Shown: piece by piece, positions 26,552 through 34,782 of the stretch
Position numbering within the stretch: position 1 is the stretch's first letter
How the letters are laid out: each line of letters begins with the position of its first letter
Assembly (NCBI GenBank): GCA_934096295.1
Contig: CAKOLL010000001.1
Location: 248,001-312,000 of the forward strand
Reading direction: 5' to 3'
Source: an uncultured Bacilli bacterium
GTDB lineage: Bacteria > Bacillota_I > Bacilli_A > RF39 > UBA660
DNA length: 64,000 nt
Translations under genes and position numbers: made by a program
Notes under the pieces: model-generated
Seen by the model: only the letters and a program-made list of their open reading frames with translations
Told to the model about the DNA's origin: nothing
Database searches by the model: none

Positions 26552-28459
26552 TTACTCTGCCCTATAACTATCTTCGAGTGTAAATTCAACATTTTCATTT
26601 ATCCATTCTTTACGAGGTTCTACTTTATCTCCCATTAAGACTTGGACGCGTTTTTCTGCTAGGGCTGCATCGGTAATTCTTACTCTAATTAAGCTTCTTG
26701 TTTCAGGATCCATTGTTGTTTCCCAAAGTTGGTCAGGATTCATTTCCCCTAAACCTTTATATCTTTGAATACTATATTTTCCTGTATTATTTAATTTTAT
26801 TTCGTTTAATTCATCATCACTATACGCATAAAGTTTCTTCTTACCATAATCTAATTTATAAAGCGGTGGCATGGCAATATAAAGTTTACCATTTTCAATT
26901 AAACCACGCATGTATCTATAAAAGAATGTAAGTAAAAGTATTTGAATATGAGCTCCATCAACATCGGCATCGGTCATAATTATTACTTTATCATAATTAG
27001 ATTCTGTGGCATCAAATTCTTGTCCTATTCCTGCGCCAATAGTATGAATTAATGTATTTATTTCTTCATTTTTTATAAGATCATCTAATGATGCCTTTTC
27101 ACTATTTATAACCTTACCTTTTAATGGTAATATTGCTTGGAATTTTCTATCTCTTCCACTTTTTGCAGAACCACCGGCAGAATCTCCTTCGACGATAAAT
27201 AACTCATTTATTTTAGGATTCTTACTTTGAGCTGGGGCAAGTTTCATTGATAAATTCTTTTCAATTTTACTTTTATTTTTACCGTTTCTAGCATCTTCTC
27301 TGGCTTTTCTAGCTGCTTCACGAGCTACTTTACTTTTCATAGCTTTTTCTAGAATAGTTGATGCAACTTCTTTATTTTCTTCAAGGAAGAATTTTAAAGA
27401 TTCATAAGTTATACTTTCTGTTACACTTCTTGCTTCTGGTGTCCCAAGCTTACCTTTAGTTTGGCCTTCAAATTGTAATAATTCTTCTGGTATTTTTAAA
27501 CTTATAACTGCTGATAAGCCTTCACGAACATCTGAACCATCAAGGGTACCATCTTTAGCTTTAAAGATATTATTATTTTTAGCATAGTCATTAAACGCTT
27601 TAGTAATACCAGTTTTAAAACCAACTTCATGAGTACCACCATCAGAAGTTTTAACATTATTTACAAATGATAAAATATTTTCATTATATGTATCTGTATA
27701 TTGCATTGCTACATCAACTTCAATTTTACTTTTTGTATTACCAAAATTAATTACTTTATGTAAAGTATTTTTACCTTCATTCATGTATTCAATAAAACTA
27801 GTTAAGCCATTTTCATAATGAAACTTTGCTTGATGTCCGTCTTCTTCATCGATAACCTCGATAGTAAGCCCACTTAATAAAAATGCTGATTCTTGCATTC
27901 TTTCGCAAATTGTTGTATATGAAAAATTACAATTTTTAAATATTGTATCATCTGGTAAAAATTTTACTATTGTTCCAGTTTTATTACTTTTTCCTACGGT
28001 ATGAAGTGGAGTTTTAACATGTCCCCCATTTTCAAATTCAATTGAAGAAATAAGGCCATCACGATAAATAACTACTTGCATTTCTTTTGATAATGCATTA
28101 ACTACGCTAGCACCAACACCATGAAGACCCCCAGAAACTTTATAACCAGCTTCAGTAAATTTACCACCGGCATGAAGTATTGTATAAATAACTTCCGGTG
28201 TACTTTTTCCAGATGCATGCATTCCAATTGGAACTCCACGGCCATTGTCCGCTACTGTTATGCTATTATCTTTGTTTATAATTACTTTAATATAATTACC
28301 ATATCCATTTATCACTTCATCTATTGCATTATCAACAATTTCCCAGACTAAATGATGCATACCTCTTTTATCAGTTGATCCAATATACATCCCTGGTCTT
28401 TTTCGAACTGCTTCTAGACCTTCAAGAATTTTAATCGATGACTCATCATAATTTGCCAT
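26552..28459 (-). CDS. parE: DNA topoisomerase IV subunit B
   Basis: This ATPase subunit has the GHKL motifs VDNAIDEV and DNGRGVPIG, the ATP lid GGLHGVGASVVNALS, and the TOPRIM motifs EGDSAGGSAKSGRDRKFQ and DADVDGAH. The length (about 635 residues) lacks the large insertion of Gram-negative GyrB. I chose the ATG at 28459; the GTG four codons upstream is an alternative start. It forms the parE-parC operon, with two hairpin terminators upstream that isolate it from the preceding gene. Confidence 0.93.
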   Translation of the reverse strand: MANYDESSIKILEGLEAVRKRPGMYIGSTDKRGMHHLVWEIVDNAIDEVINGYGNYIKVIINKDNSITVADNGRGVPIGMHASGKSTPEVIYTILHAGGKFTEAGYKVSGGLHGVGASVVNALSKEMQVVIYRDGLISSIEFENGGHVKTPLHTVGKSNKTGTIVKFLPDDTIFKNCNFSYTTICERMQESAFLLSGLTIEVIDEEDGHQAKFHYENGLTSFIEYMNEGKNTLHKVINFGNTKSKIEVDVAMQYTDTYNENILSFVNNVKTSDGGTHEVGFKTGITKAFNDYAKNNNIFKAKDGTLDGSDVREGLSAVISLKIPEELLQFEGQTKGKLGTPEARSVTESITYESLKFFLEENKEVASTILEKAMKSKVAREAARKAREDARNGKNKSKIEKNLSMKLAPAQSKNPKINELFIVEGDSAGGSAKSGRDRKFQAILPLKGKVINSEKASLDDLIKNEEINTLIHTIGAGIGQEFDATESNYDKVIIMTDADVDGAHIQILLLTFFYRYMRGLIENGKLYIAMPPLYKLDYGKKKLYAYSDDELNEIKLNNTGKYSIQRYKGLGEMNPDQLWETTMDPETRSLIRVRITDAALAEKRVQVLMGDKVEPRKEWINENVEFTLEDSYRAE

Positions 28460-28500
28460 ATTCCTTATCACTTCCTAGACCATTATAACAAGAAAGATGA

Positions 28501-28527
28501 AAAAAAATCAACTTTAAACTTGATTTT
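28501..28527 (-). terminator. Rho-independent terminator, second of a pair
   Basis: On the minus strand AAAATCAA pairs with TTGATTTT and is followed by a run of Ts. It lies about 40 bp upstream of the parE start. Confidence 0.65.
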
Positions 28528-28540
28528 AACCACAATTTAA

Positions 28541-28575
28541 GAAAAAAGTTTAGATTTTTTTCATTATCTAAACTT
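28541..28575 (-). terminator. Rho-independent terminator, first of a pair
   Basis: AAGTTTAGAT pairs with ATCTAAACTT on the minus strand and is followed by Ts. It lies about 40 bp behind the membrane-protein gene at 28615-29205. Confidence 0.7.
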
Positions 28576-28614
28576 AATCTTTTTAAATTATAATATGTGT
28601 TTTTTTGAAATATT

Positions 28615-29205
28615 TTAATTTTTTGGATGTTTCCTTGTTAATTTCATCACTTTTACTTTGCCTAAATCTACAGTTAAAACTTCACTAGTATTTTTGGTAA
28701 AACTAGACTCAACACAATAATTCTTTGTATCTGATTCAACCCTATATTTTGCTTTTTCTTTTAAATTTACTAATTTATATATTAATTGCAATCTATCTTC
28801 TTCTAAAGATTCTATACTTGATTTTAATTTTTTATTTTCCTTATATCTGCCGATTCTGGTACCGCATATTGCAATAGTTATTGCCTTAAAAATGGCATAA
28901 AATCCTGTCACCAAATAAATCAATAATTGTGTTGATACAACAGGAAATATTGCTATAGTTAACATAATTAAACCAACAATAATTACTAGATTACAAAGTT
29001 CACCATTTATTGTTCTTTCTTTATTATCAATTAATTTTTCTTTAGCAGTTATCAATTCTTGGGTTAAATTTTCTAACTCATTTTCTTTTAATAAAATATC
29101 TTGAAATTCGCAATTAGTTTCACTTTTTGTAACAACTTTAATTTCACCATTTTCATCACTAACTATTCCATAATTATCGCTAATCTGACTTAAATATTCA
29201 TTCAT
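28615..29205 (-). CDS. Membrane protein with coiled-coil flanks, unknown function
   Basis: The 196-residue protein has two adjacent hydrophobic segments (about 73-92 and 95-113) between two charged helical regions (about 35-65 and 120-150) with coiled-coil-like spacing. The C-terminal tail is basic (KVMKLTRKHPKN). I do not recognise the family. It has its own promoter region downstream of the ABC operon and ends at two tandem terminators, so it is a single-gene unit. Confidence 0.6.
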   Translation of the reverse strand: MNEYLSQISDNYGIVSDENGEIKVVTKSETNCEFQDILLKENELENLTQELITAKEKLIDNKERTINGELCNLVIIVGLIMLTIAIFPVVSTQLLIYLVTGFYAIFKAITIAICGTRIGRYKENKKLKSSIESLEEDRLQLIYKLVNLKEKAKYRVESDTKNYCVESSFTKNTSEVLTVDLGKVKVMKLTRKHPKN

Positions 29206-29291
29206 TGTAAACCTCCATATAAATTATATTACCACAACAATTTCTATTGTCAAGTTGTATACCCCCTAATAAAAGAGGACTTTTTCAGCCC

Positions 29292-30569
29292 TTAATTCTT
29301 CATTGATTTAAATACTCTATTCCATACCTTATCTGTTGAATAGTTTAAGATACCATTTTTATACACTTTTAATCCTTTTTTAAGAAGAATGTAGATAAAT
29401 AAAATCATTATAATTATTGATATAAATATTTCAAATACTGATATTTCTCCGATTATATATAATGTTGGTGTTAAAAATGCTGATAAGAATGGGATGTATG
29501 ATAAAACATGTATAAAAGTTGAACCACTAAACATTGATGCAGTAATTGATAAGTAATAACCCACAACCGAGATAAGCATTACTGGTGATTGTAATTGATT
29601 AAAGTCTTCAATATTTACTGTCATTGATGCAAGTATTCCTGATAAAATTGAATAAGCAAAGAATGATAAAAGCATTAATATTAAAGTTGTTGGTACAAGG
29701 ATTAATAATTTATCTGTTAAAATTGATAAATCTAAATTTCCAATAATTGAACTTATAAAGTTTAATGCTGATGTACCAGTAACTAATTTATTTACTAATA
29801 AACCTAATCCTGCAAAAATTATTAATAATAATCCTTGTGTTATTACAAAAATGTTGCTAGCTAATACTTTTGAAAATAAATGTATTTTAGGACTTACATT
29901 TGATATTATAATTTCCATACTTCTTGTAGTTTTTTCTTCACATATTTCTCCGCCGACCATTTGAACTAGAAATACCACTAGCATAAAAAACGGTAAAATT
30001 ATTGTTGGAAATACGCTAGTCATAACTATATTCATATTTTCATCAATGCTTGCTTCATCATTTAATATTGTTCTATCAATTTTAGCTGGAGCTGAAATAT
30101 TGGCAAGTATTTCAGGATTCATGTTTGTTTTTATCATACCAAGGGTAGCTTTTGATGTATTTATTGCACTAGTTATTTCTTGATATATGCCATTGTCAAT
30201 AGTGTTATTACTTATTATTTCACTTGTTAAATATTCTGTATTATTTTCATTTAAAATTACTATAATTTCAGAATCTTTTAGATTTTTTTCTAATTCATCT
30301 TTTGTTTTTGAAGTTTGTTCAATTTTTATTAAATTATCTTCATCTAAAGAATTTAGAGTTGCTTCAAAATAGTTGTATGTATTTGAATTATCTATTACAT
30401 AAACTGTTAAGTTATCAGAAAAATCTCCGCCGAAGAATTTCACTATCGAGTTAATATTTATAATACCTATTATTGCTAGTGCTAATATAATATTAGTTAC
30501 TAAAAACCATTTTGAACCAATCTTTTTCTTTAAACTAACACGAGTTAGATACCAAAATTTTTTATTCAT
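29292..30569 (-). CDS. ABC transporter permease, NatB-like
   Basis: This protein of about 425 residues has one N-terminal membrane helix (about 20-42), a large extracytoplasmic domain (about 43-185) and five to six membrane segments after that, as in ABC-2 permeases of the NatB sodium-export type. I chose the ATG at 30569 because GGAGGT lies just upstream; the codon sits within the last codons of the ATPase gene (8-bp overlap). It pairs with that ATPase. Na+ export is only one possibility. Confidence 0.82.
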   Translation of the reverse strand: MNKKFWYLTRVSLKKKIGSKWFLVTNIILALAIIGIININSIVKFFGGDFSDNLTVYVIDNSNTYNYFEATLNSLDEDNLIKIEQTSKTKDELEKNLKDSEIIVILNENNTEYLTSEIISNNTIDNGIYQEITSAINTSKATLGMIKTNMNPEILANISAPAKIDRTILNDEASIDENMNIVMTSVFPTIILPFFMLVVFLVQMVGGEICEEKTTRSMEIIISNVSPKIHLFSKVLASNIFVITQGLLLIIFAGLGLLVNKLVTGTSALNFISSIIGNLDLSILTDKLLILVPTTLILMLLSFFAYSILSGILASMTVNIEDFNQLQSPVMLISVVGYYLSITASMFSGSTFIHVLSYIPFLSAFLTPTLYIIGEISVFEIFISIIIMILFIYILLKKGLKVYKNGILNYSTDKVWNRVFKSMKN

Positions 30570-31458
30570 TTTTACCTCCGACATAATGGATAAATATTTC
30601 ATTTAATGGTGCATCTGCTACAACATATTTAGAAATATTTGTATTTTTAATACTATCAAATACTTTTGGAGCAACATCGATATTTTCAATATGAACCACT
30701 AGTTCATTTGCTTTTTCTTCAATACTAGTTACACCTTTTATTTTAGCAATATCACTTACTTTGATGTTTTCTCCTTTTATTAAAATGTTTTTCTTAGCAT
30801 AATTTTCTTTTATTTCATCAAGGCTTCCATTTAAAATAGCTTTGCCATGCACTAAAATTATTAATTGTTCACAAAAGTCTTCGATATATTCCATTTGATG
30901 TGATGAAAATATGATAGAGCATCCCTTTTTTTGTAATTCTTTTACAGCATTTTTTAATAAACCAACATTTATTGGGTCAAGTCCTGTGAAAGGTTCATCT
31001 AATATAAGTAGTTTTGGTTCATTTATAACTGCAGATATAAATTGAATCTTTTGTTGATTTCCTTTAGATAATTCTTTTATCTTTTTAAATTTATAATCTG
31101 TTATTTCAAATTTTTTAAGCCAATAATCTAACTTTTTATCAATGTCTTTTTCATCCATGCCTTTTAAAACACCATAATACTCAATCATTTCTTTAACAGT
31201 TAGTTTGGTAAGTAGACTTCTTTCTTCAGTAACAAAACCTATCTTATCAGTTTCTTTGTAATCGATTTTCTTTCCATTTAAAGTAATTTTACCTTTATCT
31301 GGTTCAAGTAATCCCATTATCATTCTAAATGTTGTAGTTTTACCTGCACCATTTTCACCAAGTAGACCGAAGATTTCTCCATCTTTAACAGTAAAAGATA
31401 AATCATCTACCGCTACTAGGCTTCCATATGTTTTTCTAACATTTTCTAATTTTAACAT
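30562..31458 (-). CDS. ABC transporter ATP-binding protein, NatA-like
   Basis: The 298-residue ATPase has Walker A GENGAGKTT, the signature ELSKGNQQKIQ and Walker B LLILDEPFTGLDP, with SSHQM as the switch region. The C-terminal 80 residues form the regulatory domain typical of the NatA/CcmA-like group. The ATG at 31458 has GAGGTAAAT in front and is preferred to a start seven codons upstream. It heads a two-gene operon. Confidence 0.92.
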   Translation of the reverse strand: MLKLENVRKTYGSLVAVDDLSFTVKDGEIFGLLGENGAGKTTTFRMIMGLLEPDKGKITLNGKKIDYKETDKIGFVTEERSLLTKLTVKEMIEYYGVLKGMDEKDIDKKLDYWLKKFEITDYKFKKIKELSKGNQQKIQFISAVINEPKLLILDEPFTGLDPINVGLLKNAVKELQKKGCSIIFSSHQMEYIEDFCEQLIILVHGKAILNGSLDEIKENYAKKNILIKGENIKVSDIAKIKGVTSIEEKANELVVHIENIDVAPKVFDSIKNTNISKYVVADAPLNEIFIHYVGGKNE

Positions 31459-31635
31459 ATTTACCTCATTTCTTAACAATATTATATTACAAAATATCCT
31501 AGAAAAAAAGAAAATTTTAAAAAATCTAGAATTTTAGTGGTTCTAGATGCTATTAATAATAAGGATTATTTTAATGTGTTTGTGTTAAAAGCCACACATT
31601 CGCATGTCGATATATTATATGTTTTGTCAAATTTA

Positions 31636-31663
31636 TTTACAACTAATAATAAATATGTATAAT
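31636..31663 (+). promoter_or_regulatory. Promoter of the putative toxin mRNA
   Basis: TTTACA (31636-31641) and a perfect TATAAT (31658-31663) are separated by 16 bp, with TG directly ahead of the -10. Transcription would start near 31670, at the left arm of the 26-bp inverted repeat. Confidence 0.65.
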
Positions 31664-31671
31664 AGCATATC

Positions 31672-31911
31672 GTTACCCATGAAGTGGTAGTGCCTACTTT
31701 CATTTTGGTTGATCTCTATACCGGGTTATTTTTAATCAGGGGGAGAAAGGGCAAGGTGGCAGTTATGAAAGAAGAGAAATACAATGAAACTCTTTTAGTA
31801 ATTATAATCTTATTATTAGTTATTATTTTAAAATTAATATAGGAAAAAGACACTAACCATACCGGTATAGTGTCAAAACAAATTTGTAGGCATTACCCAC
31901 TTTTGGGTAAC
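31672..31911 (+). repeat. Imperfect 26-bp inverted repeat enclosing the toxin gene
   Basis: The arms 31672-31697 and 31886-31911 are near-complementary (both contain GTTACCCA and TGCCTAC when read outward-in). In the mRNA they would pair the 5' end with the 3' end. A second, nested 9-bp pairing joins CTATACCGG at 31716-31724 with CCGGTATAG at 31862-31870. Each arm can also form a local hairpin, best at the right arm (ATTACCCA/TGGGTAAC). Confidence 0.75.
31765..31842 (+). CDS. 25-residue hydrophobic peptide, putative type I toxin
   Basis: The frame starts with ATG at 31765, preceded by AAGGTGG five bases upstream and a longer purine-rich tract. The peptide has a charged start (MKEEKYNE) and then a continuous hydrophobic segment (TLLVIIILLLVIILKLI), like Fst/holin-like type I toxins that insert into the membrane. 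The mRNA has a long 5' leader with long-range pairing to its 3' end, and a convergent antisense promoter faces it. These features together support a toxin whose translation is blocked by antisense RNA. Toxicity is an inference. Confidence 0.6.
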   Translation: MKEEKYNETLLVIIILLLVIILKLI

Positions 31912-31916
31912 CTTAC
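31844..31916 (-). ncRNA. Putative antisense antitoxin RNA
   Basis: A strong promoter at 31923-31951 fires on the minus strand towards the toxin gene. The RNA would start near 31916, fold a hairpin at its 5' end (GTTACCCA/TGGGTAAT), and stop at the GACACTA...TAGTGTC hairpin (31849-31874) followed by five Us (31844-31848). At about 73 nt it would be fully complementary to the 3' untranslated part of the toxin mRNA. Confidence 0.6.
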
Positions 31917-31922
31917 ATTTTT

Positions 31923-31951
31923 ATTATACACAAAATTTATATAAATATCAA
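31923..31951 (-). promoter_or_regulatory. Promoter of the antisense RNA
   Basis: Reading the minus strand, TTGATA and a perfect TATAAT are separated by exactly 17 bp. This is one of the best promoter matches in the window and has no protein gene directly behind it. Confidence 0.7.
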
Positions 31952-31972
31952 TACAATTCAATTTATATGTCT

Positions 31973-32056
31973 CTAGTTTATCATTATTGCTAATGGTCGA
32001 ATAAATCTTGCTACTTCAATTTCACATTCTGCTGCATACATTTTTTTCTTGTTCAT
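31973..32056 (-). CDS. 27-residue peptide downstream of the Fic gene
   Basis: The ATG at 32056 lies one base after the TAA of the Fic gene, with GGAG nine bases upstream. The product begins MNKKKMYAAECEIEVARFI and ends in LAIMIN. It may be a small companion of the Fic protein or the remnant of a longer gene that has lost its C-terminus. No family is recognisable at this length. Confidence 0.4.
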   Translation of the reverse strand: MNKKKMYAAECEIEVARFIRPLAIMIN

Positions 32057-32057
32057 T

Positions 32058-32711
32058 TTAATCTACTCCATCTACGCAATTTTCATATATCCATTTTTTG
32101 ATGTTAGTATTATCATTTGTTTCATAAAATTTTATTAATTCGGTAAAATATTTTCCAATCTTTTCAACAGGAACAGCTATAATACCCATTCCATTTCTAA
32201 TCATTTCTTTATTAGCTACTAAATTTGCCACTCTTTTATTTCCATCTAAAAACATTTGACTTCTTTGTATCCACAAAAATAATGTTATACATCTATCTAA
32301 TGCATTATCTATATTCAAAATATCATTTAGTTCATTATCATAATTGCATTCGCTAGGTAATTTTGGTCTATAAGAGGTTCCTGTTATACCAACGCCTTTA
32401 TCTCTAAATTCACCAAGTGGTTCAATGCCTTGTCCTTTGCAAATTTCAAAATGAATTTTCTTTATATAGTTAATTGTGAGATCTTCATCTATGGTATTAA
32501 GAACAAATTCCCAAGCATCTTTTAATCCTTTTAATTTAAGCATATCATTAATAGAAATATTACCGGTGTTTACATTATTTACAAATGCTACAGTATCTGC
32601 AAAAGTAATAGCAATACCTTCTAAATTTGCACTTTTATATAAATTGTCTATTAATTTTCGTTTAGCAAAAAAAATATTATCTTCTTTTGTCATATTGTAT
32701 TTATTTTTCAT
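32058..32711 (-). CDS. Fic/Doc family protein with altered active site
   Basis: The 217-residue protein has the Fic fold: an EFRDKGVGITG segment (the flap) and a motif region IQRSQMFLDGNKRVANLVANK. The canonical motif HxFx(D/E)GN(G/K)R supplies a catalytic histidine, but here that position is Gln (QMFLDGNKR). The rest of the anion-binding part (DGNKR) is kept. The protein may thus bind a nucleotide without efficient AMP transfer, or do something else. I chose the ATG at 32711, with AGGTGATT in front. A tiny frame follows directly. Confidence 0.82.
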   Translation of the reverse strand: MKNKYNMTKEDNIFFAKRKLIDNLYKSANLEGIAITFADTVAFVNNVNTGNISINDMLKLKGLKDAWEFVLNTIDEDLTINYIKKIHFEICKGQGIEPLGEFRDKGVGITGTSYRPKLPSECNYDNELNDILNIDNALDRCITLFLWIQRSQMFLDGNKRVANLVANKEMIRNGMGIIAVPVEKIGKYFTELIKFYETNDNTNIKKWIYENCVDGVD

Positions 32712-32754
32712 GGCAATCACCTACATATTAAGATTATAGCATAAAATTTTTCAC

Positions 32755-32778
32755 AAAAAAAGAGGTTTCCCTCTTTTA
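32755..32778 (-). terminator. Rho-independent terminator of the YjcZ-like genes
   Basis: AAAAGAGG pairs with CCTCTTTT on the minus strand and is followed by a T-run. It overlaps the stop of the 40-residue gene. Confidence 0.75.
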
Positions 32779-32898
32779 ATAGAATGCTCCACCCCAGATT
32801 ATAGCAAGTAAGATGAATAGTATTAAAACTATAAATGCATAACTAGCTGTAAAATTGTTTCCTCCGGTGTTGTCACAATCTTTTTTACAACAACTCAT
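32776..32898 (-). CDS. YjcZ-like small membrane protein (40 residues)
   Basis: The frame begins with ATG at 32898 after a good AAGGAGG site. The product has a Cys-rich start (MSCCKKDCDNTGGNN), then the hydrophobic core SYAFIVLILFILLAIIWGGAFY. The FIVLILFILLAII pattern is typical of the YjcZ family of small sporulation-associated peptides. It lies next to a second, shorter member and before a terminator, so both are likely expressed together. The Cys-rich N-terminus is unusual for the family. Confidence 0.7.
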   Translation of the reverse strand: MSCCKKDCDNTGGNNFTASYAFIVLILFILLAIIWGGAFY

Positions 32899-32926
32899 TG
32901 TTTAACCTCCTTATATATTTAAAAAT

Positions 32927-33013
32927 TTAAATGAAAGCCCCTACTATGATGATTAAAAGAATGAATAGTACTAAAATTATAGCAGCTCCAAGGCCATTTC
33001 CACAGTGATTCAT
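32927..33013 (-). CDS. YjcZ-like small membrane protein (28 residues)
   Basis: The ATG at 33013 is preceded by AAAGGAGGAAAG. The peptide starts MNHCGNGLG and continues AAIILVLFILLIIIVGAFI, a close match to the YjcZ pattern. Such peptides are made in the mother cell or associated with the spore in Bacillus; their function is unclear. It is the first gene of the two-gene unit, and its core repeats that of the second gene. Confidence 0.7.
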   Translation of the reverse strand: MNHCGNGLGAAIILVLFILLIIIVGAFI

Positions 33014-33150
33014 AAAACTTTCCTCCTTTATTTTGTCTTTTCACTAGTATTTTATGGTATATTTTTTATTGTGTGAGGGCAAAAAATACTTAAAATCATT
33101 GTAAATTAAAAAAATAATTGTTATAATACCTAGGTAAGGAGAGATAAATT

Positions 33151-34191
33151 ATGAAGAAAAAATTAGTTGCGTTATGTGCAATAATGTTACTTGCTAGTGG
33201 TTGTGGCAAAGTACCTAAGTTAGACAACGGAAAGGATGCTATCGTAAGTTTTAAAAATGGTGAAAAAATTAGTGTAGATGATTTTTATAGTAAATTAAAA
33301 GATGATATGGGACTTAATACCCTAATTACGATGATTGACACTTATATTTGTGAAACTGAATTTAAAGATTATAAAGATACTGCTTCAAAAAATGCTCAAG
33401 CTTATATAGATGCATTTGTTGAACAATATGGTGGTAAAGATAAATTCTTAGAAGCTTTACAAAGTCAAACAAATTATCAAACAATCGAAGCTTATCAAAA
33501 TTACTTATATTTAGCTAATTTACAAAGTCATGCAATTGAAGAATATGCTAAAACACAAATAACTGATAAAGAAATTAAAGCATATTATGATGATGAAGCT
33601 ATCGGAGATATGGAAATTAATCATATTTTAATTACTGCTGATGTAAAAGATGGTGCTAAAGATGATGAAAAGAAAGCAGCTGAAGAAGCAGCTAAGAAAA
33701 CAGTTAATGAAATAATTGAAAAATTAAATACTGCTAAGAAGAATAAAGAAGATATTACTGAAGCATTTACTAAGCTTGCTAAAGAATACTCTAAAGATGA
33801 TGCTACTAAAGATAAAGGTGGTTCTTTAGGTAAAATTAACTTTGGTGACTTGGATAGTAAATATGATGAATTATTAAATTCTGCTAAAAAACTTAAAGAT
33901 GGTGAATATTCAACTAGTGTTATTACTACTGAACTTGGTTACCATGTAATATTAAAAGTTAAATCTTATGAAAAAGATACTTTAGATAATTTAAAAGATA
34001 AAATTGTTGAAACATTAGGTGAAAGATATATAACTAAAAATCAAAATAGTATTGGACTTAATGCATTACAACATTATCGTAAAGAATATGGTATGGAAAT
34101 ACAAGATGATGAAATTAAGAAACAATATTCTAATTATATTCAAAATGCATTAGCATCTATTGCAAGTGCAAGCAGCACAACAACAAAATAA
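33151..34191 (+). CDS. prsA: Peptidyl-prolyl isomerase lipoprotein PrsA
   Basis: This 346-residue lipoprotein folds exported proteins at the outer membrane face. The signal peptide ends in the lipobox LASGC (Cys20). A parvulin domain spans about 150-275, with INHILITADV, the DKGGSLGKINFGD loop and TELGYHVILKV. The flanking helical regions form the chaperone cradle. A GGAGAG site precedes the ATG. The Lys/Asp/Glu-rich insert at about 165-205 is longer than usual. It is a single-gene unit with a terminator. Confidence 0.93.
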   Translation: MKKKLVALCAIMLLASGCGKVPKLDNGKDAIVSFKNGEKISVDDFYSKLKDDMGLNTLITMIDTYICETEFKDYKDTASKNAQAYIDAFVEQYGGKDKFLEALQSQTNYQTIEAYQNYLYLANLQSHAIEEYAKTQITDKEIKAYYDDEAIGDMEINHILITADVKDGAKDDEKKAAEEAAKKTVNEIIEKLNTAKKNKEDITEAFTKLAKEYSKDDATKDKGGSLGKINFGDLDSKYDELLNSAKKLKDGEYSTSVITTELGYHVILKVKSYEKDTLDNLKDKIVETLGERYITKNQNSIGLNALQHYRKEYGMEIQDDEIKKQYSNYIQNALASIASASSTTTK

Positions 34192-34213
34192 AAAGCACAC
34201 GAGGTGCTTTTTT
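34191..34213. terminator. Shared terminator between prsA and the coat-protein gene
   Basis: AAAAGCAC pairs with GTGCTTTT around a short loop, with T-runs on both strands. The genes converge here. Confidence 0.8.
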
Positions 34214-34225
34214 AGTTTTCTTTAA

Positions 34226-34666
34226 TTAGCAAAGACAATCAACATATGTGTCAGATAGACATCTAATACAACATAAGCAATCGCAATCCATTGTAAAGAA
34301 TACATTCGTAGCAACATATGGATAAACACTAGTTTCATCAGTGTTGTCGGCAAGGACTCTAAATGTACAGCAGTTTCCTTCAATCTTTTCTACCCTAAAT
34401 ACATTAGAACATGTAGCTGAAGATCCTGTACAAGTAGCTGTTGAATCTTTTGTGATTGGCATGCTCCATGGAGTACCATTTCCACCACAAGTATAAAGCA
34501 TTACTGGTCTTGTATTACATATTAAGCAGTTTGTTCCTCCACCTAAAACTGGTCTATCGCAAGTTTGTAAGCAATTATCTGGACATGCATTTTCTTGTAA
34601 TACTAAGATGACACATAGTATTTCATTTATGCAATTACCTTCTGATGATTTACTTTCTCTATTCAT
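34226..34666 (-). CDS. CotY/CotZ-like spore coat protein
   Basis: The 146-residue protein has 17 or more cysteines and the layout of CotZ/CotY, which build the cross-linked crust and outer coat of Bacillus spores. The N-terminal NCINEILCVILVLQENAC corresponds to the start of CotZ. FRVEKIEGNCCTFRVL and FFTMDCDCLCCIRCLSDTY match its C-terminal half. There is no signal peptide, as expected for a mother-cell protein. This is one of the clearer signs that the organism makes endospores. Confidence 0.82.
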   Translation of the reverse strand: MNRESKSSEGNCINEILCVILVLQENACPDNCLQTCDRPVLGGGTNCLICNTRPVMLYTCGGNGTPWSMPITKDSTATCTGSSATCSNVFRVEKIEGNCCTFRVLADNTDETSVYPYVATNVFFTMDCDCLCCIRCLSDTYVDCLC

Positions 34667-34782
34667 AAACTTTCACCCTTTCATGTACTTTCATTATTAA
34701 TTTATGAAAATATTTAAAATTAGTGTATGCTTTTTACTTTTACTTTTTTTAAAAATATAGTATAATTAGTTAGGTGATTATT

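Noticed and set aside
31672..31911. Reading the 26-bp inverted repeat as a MITE or small insertion element
   Set aside because: No target-site duplication flanks it, and the arms coincide with the transcript ends predicted from two strong promoters, which the toxin-antitoxin model explains better.
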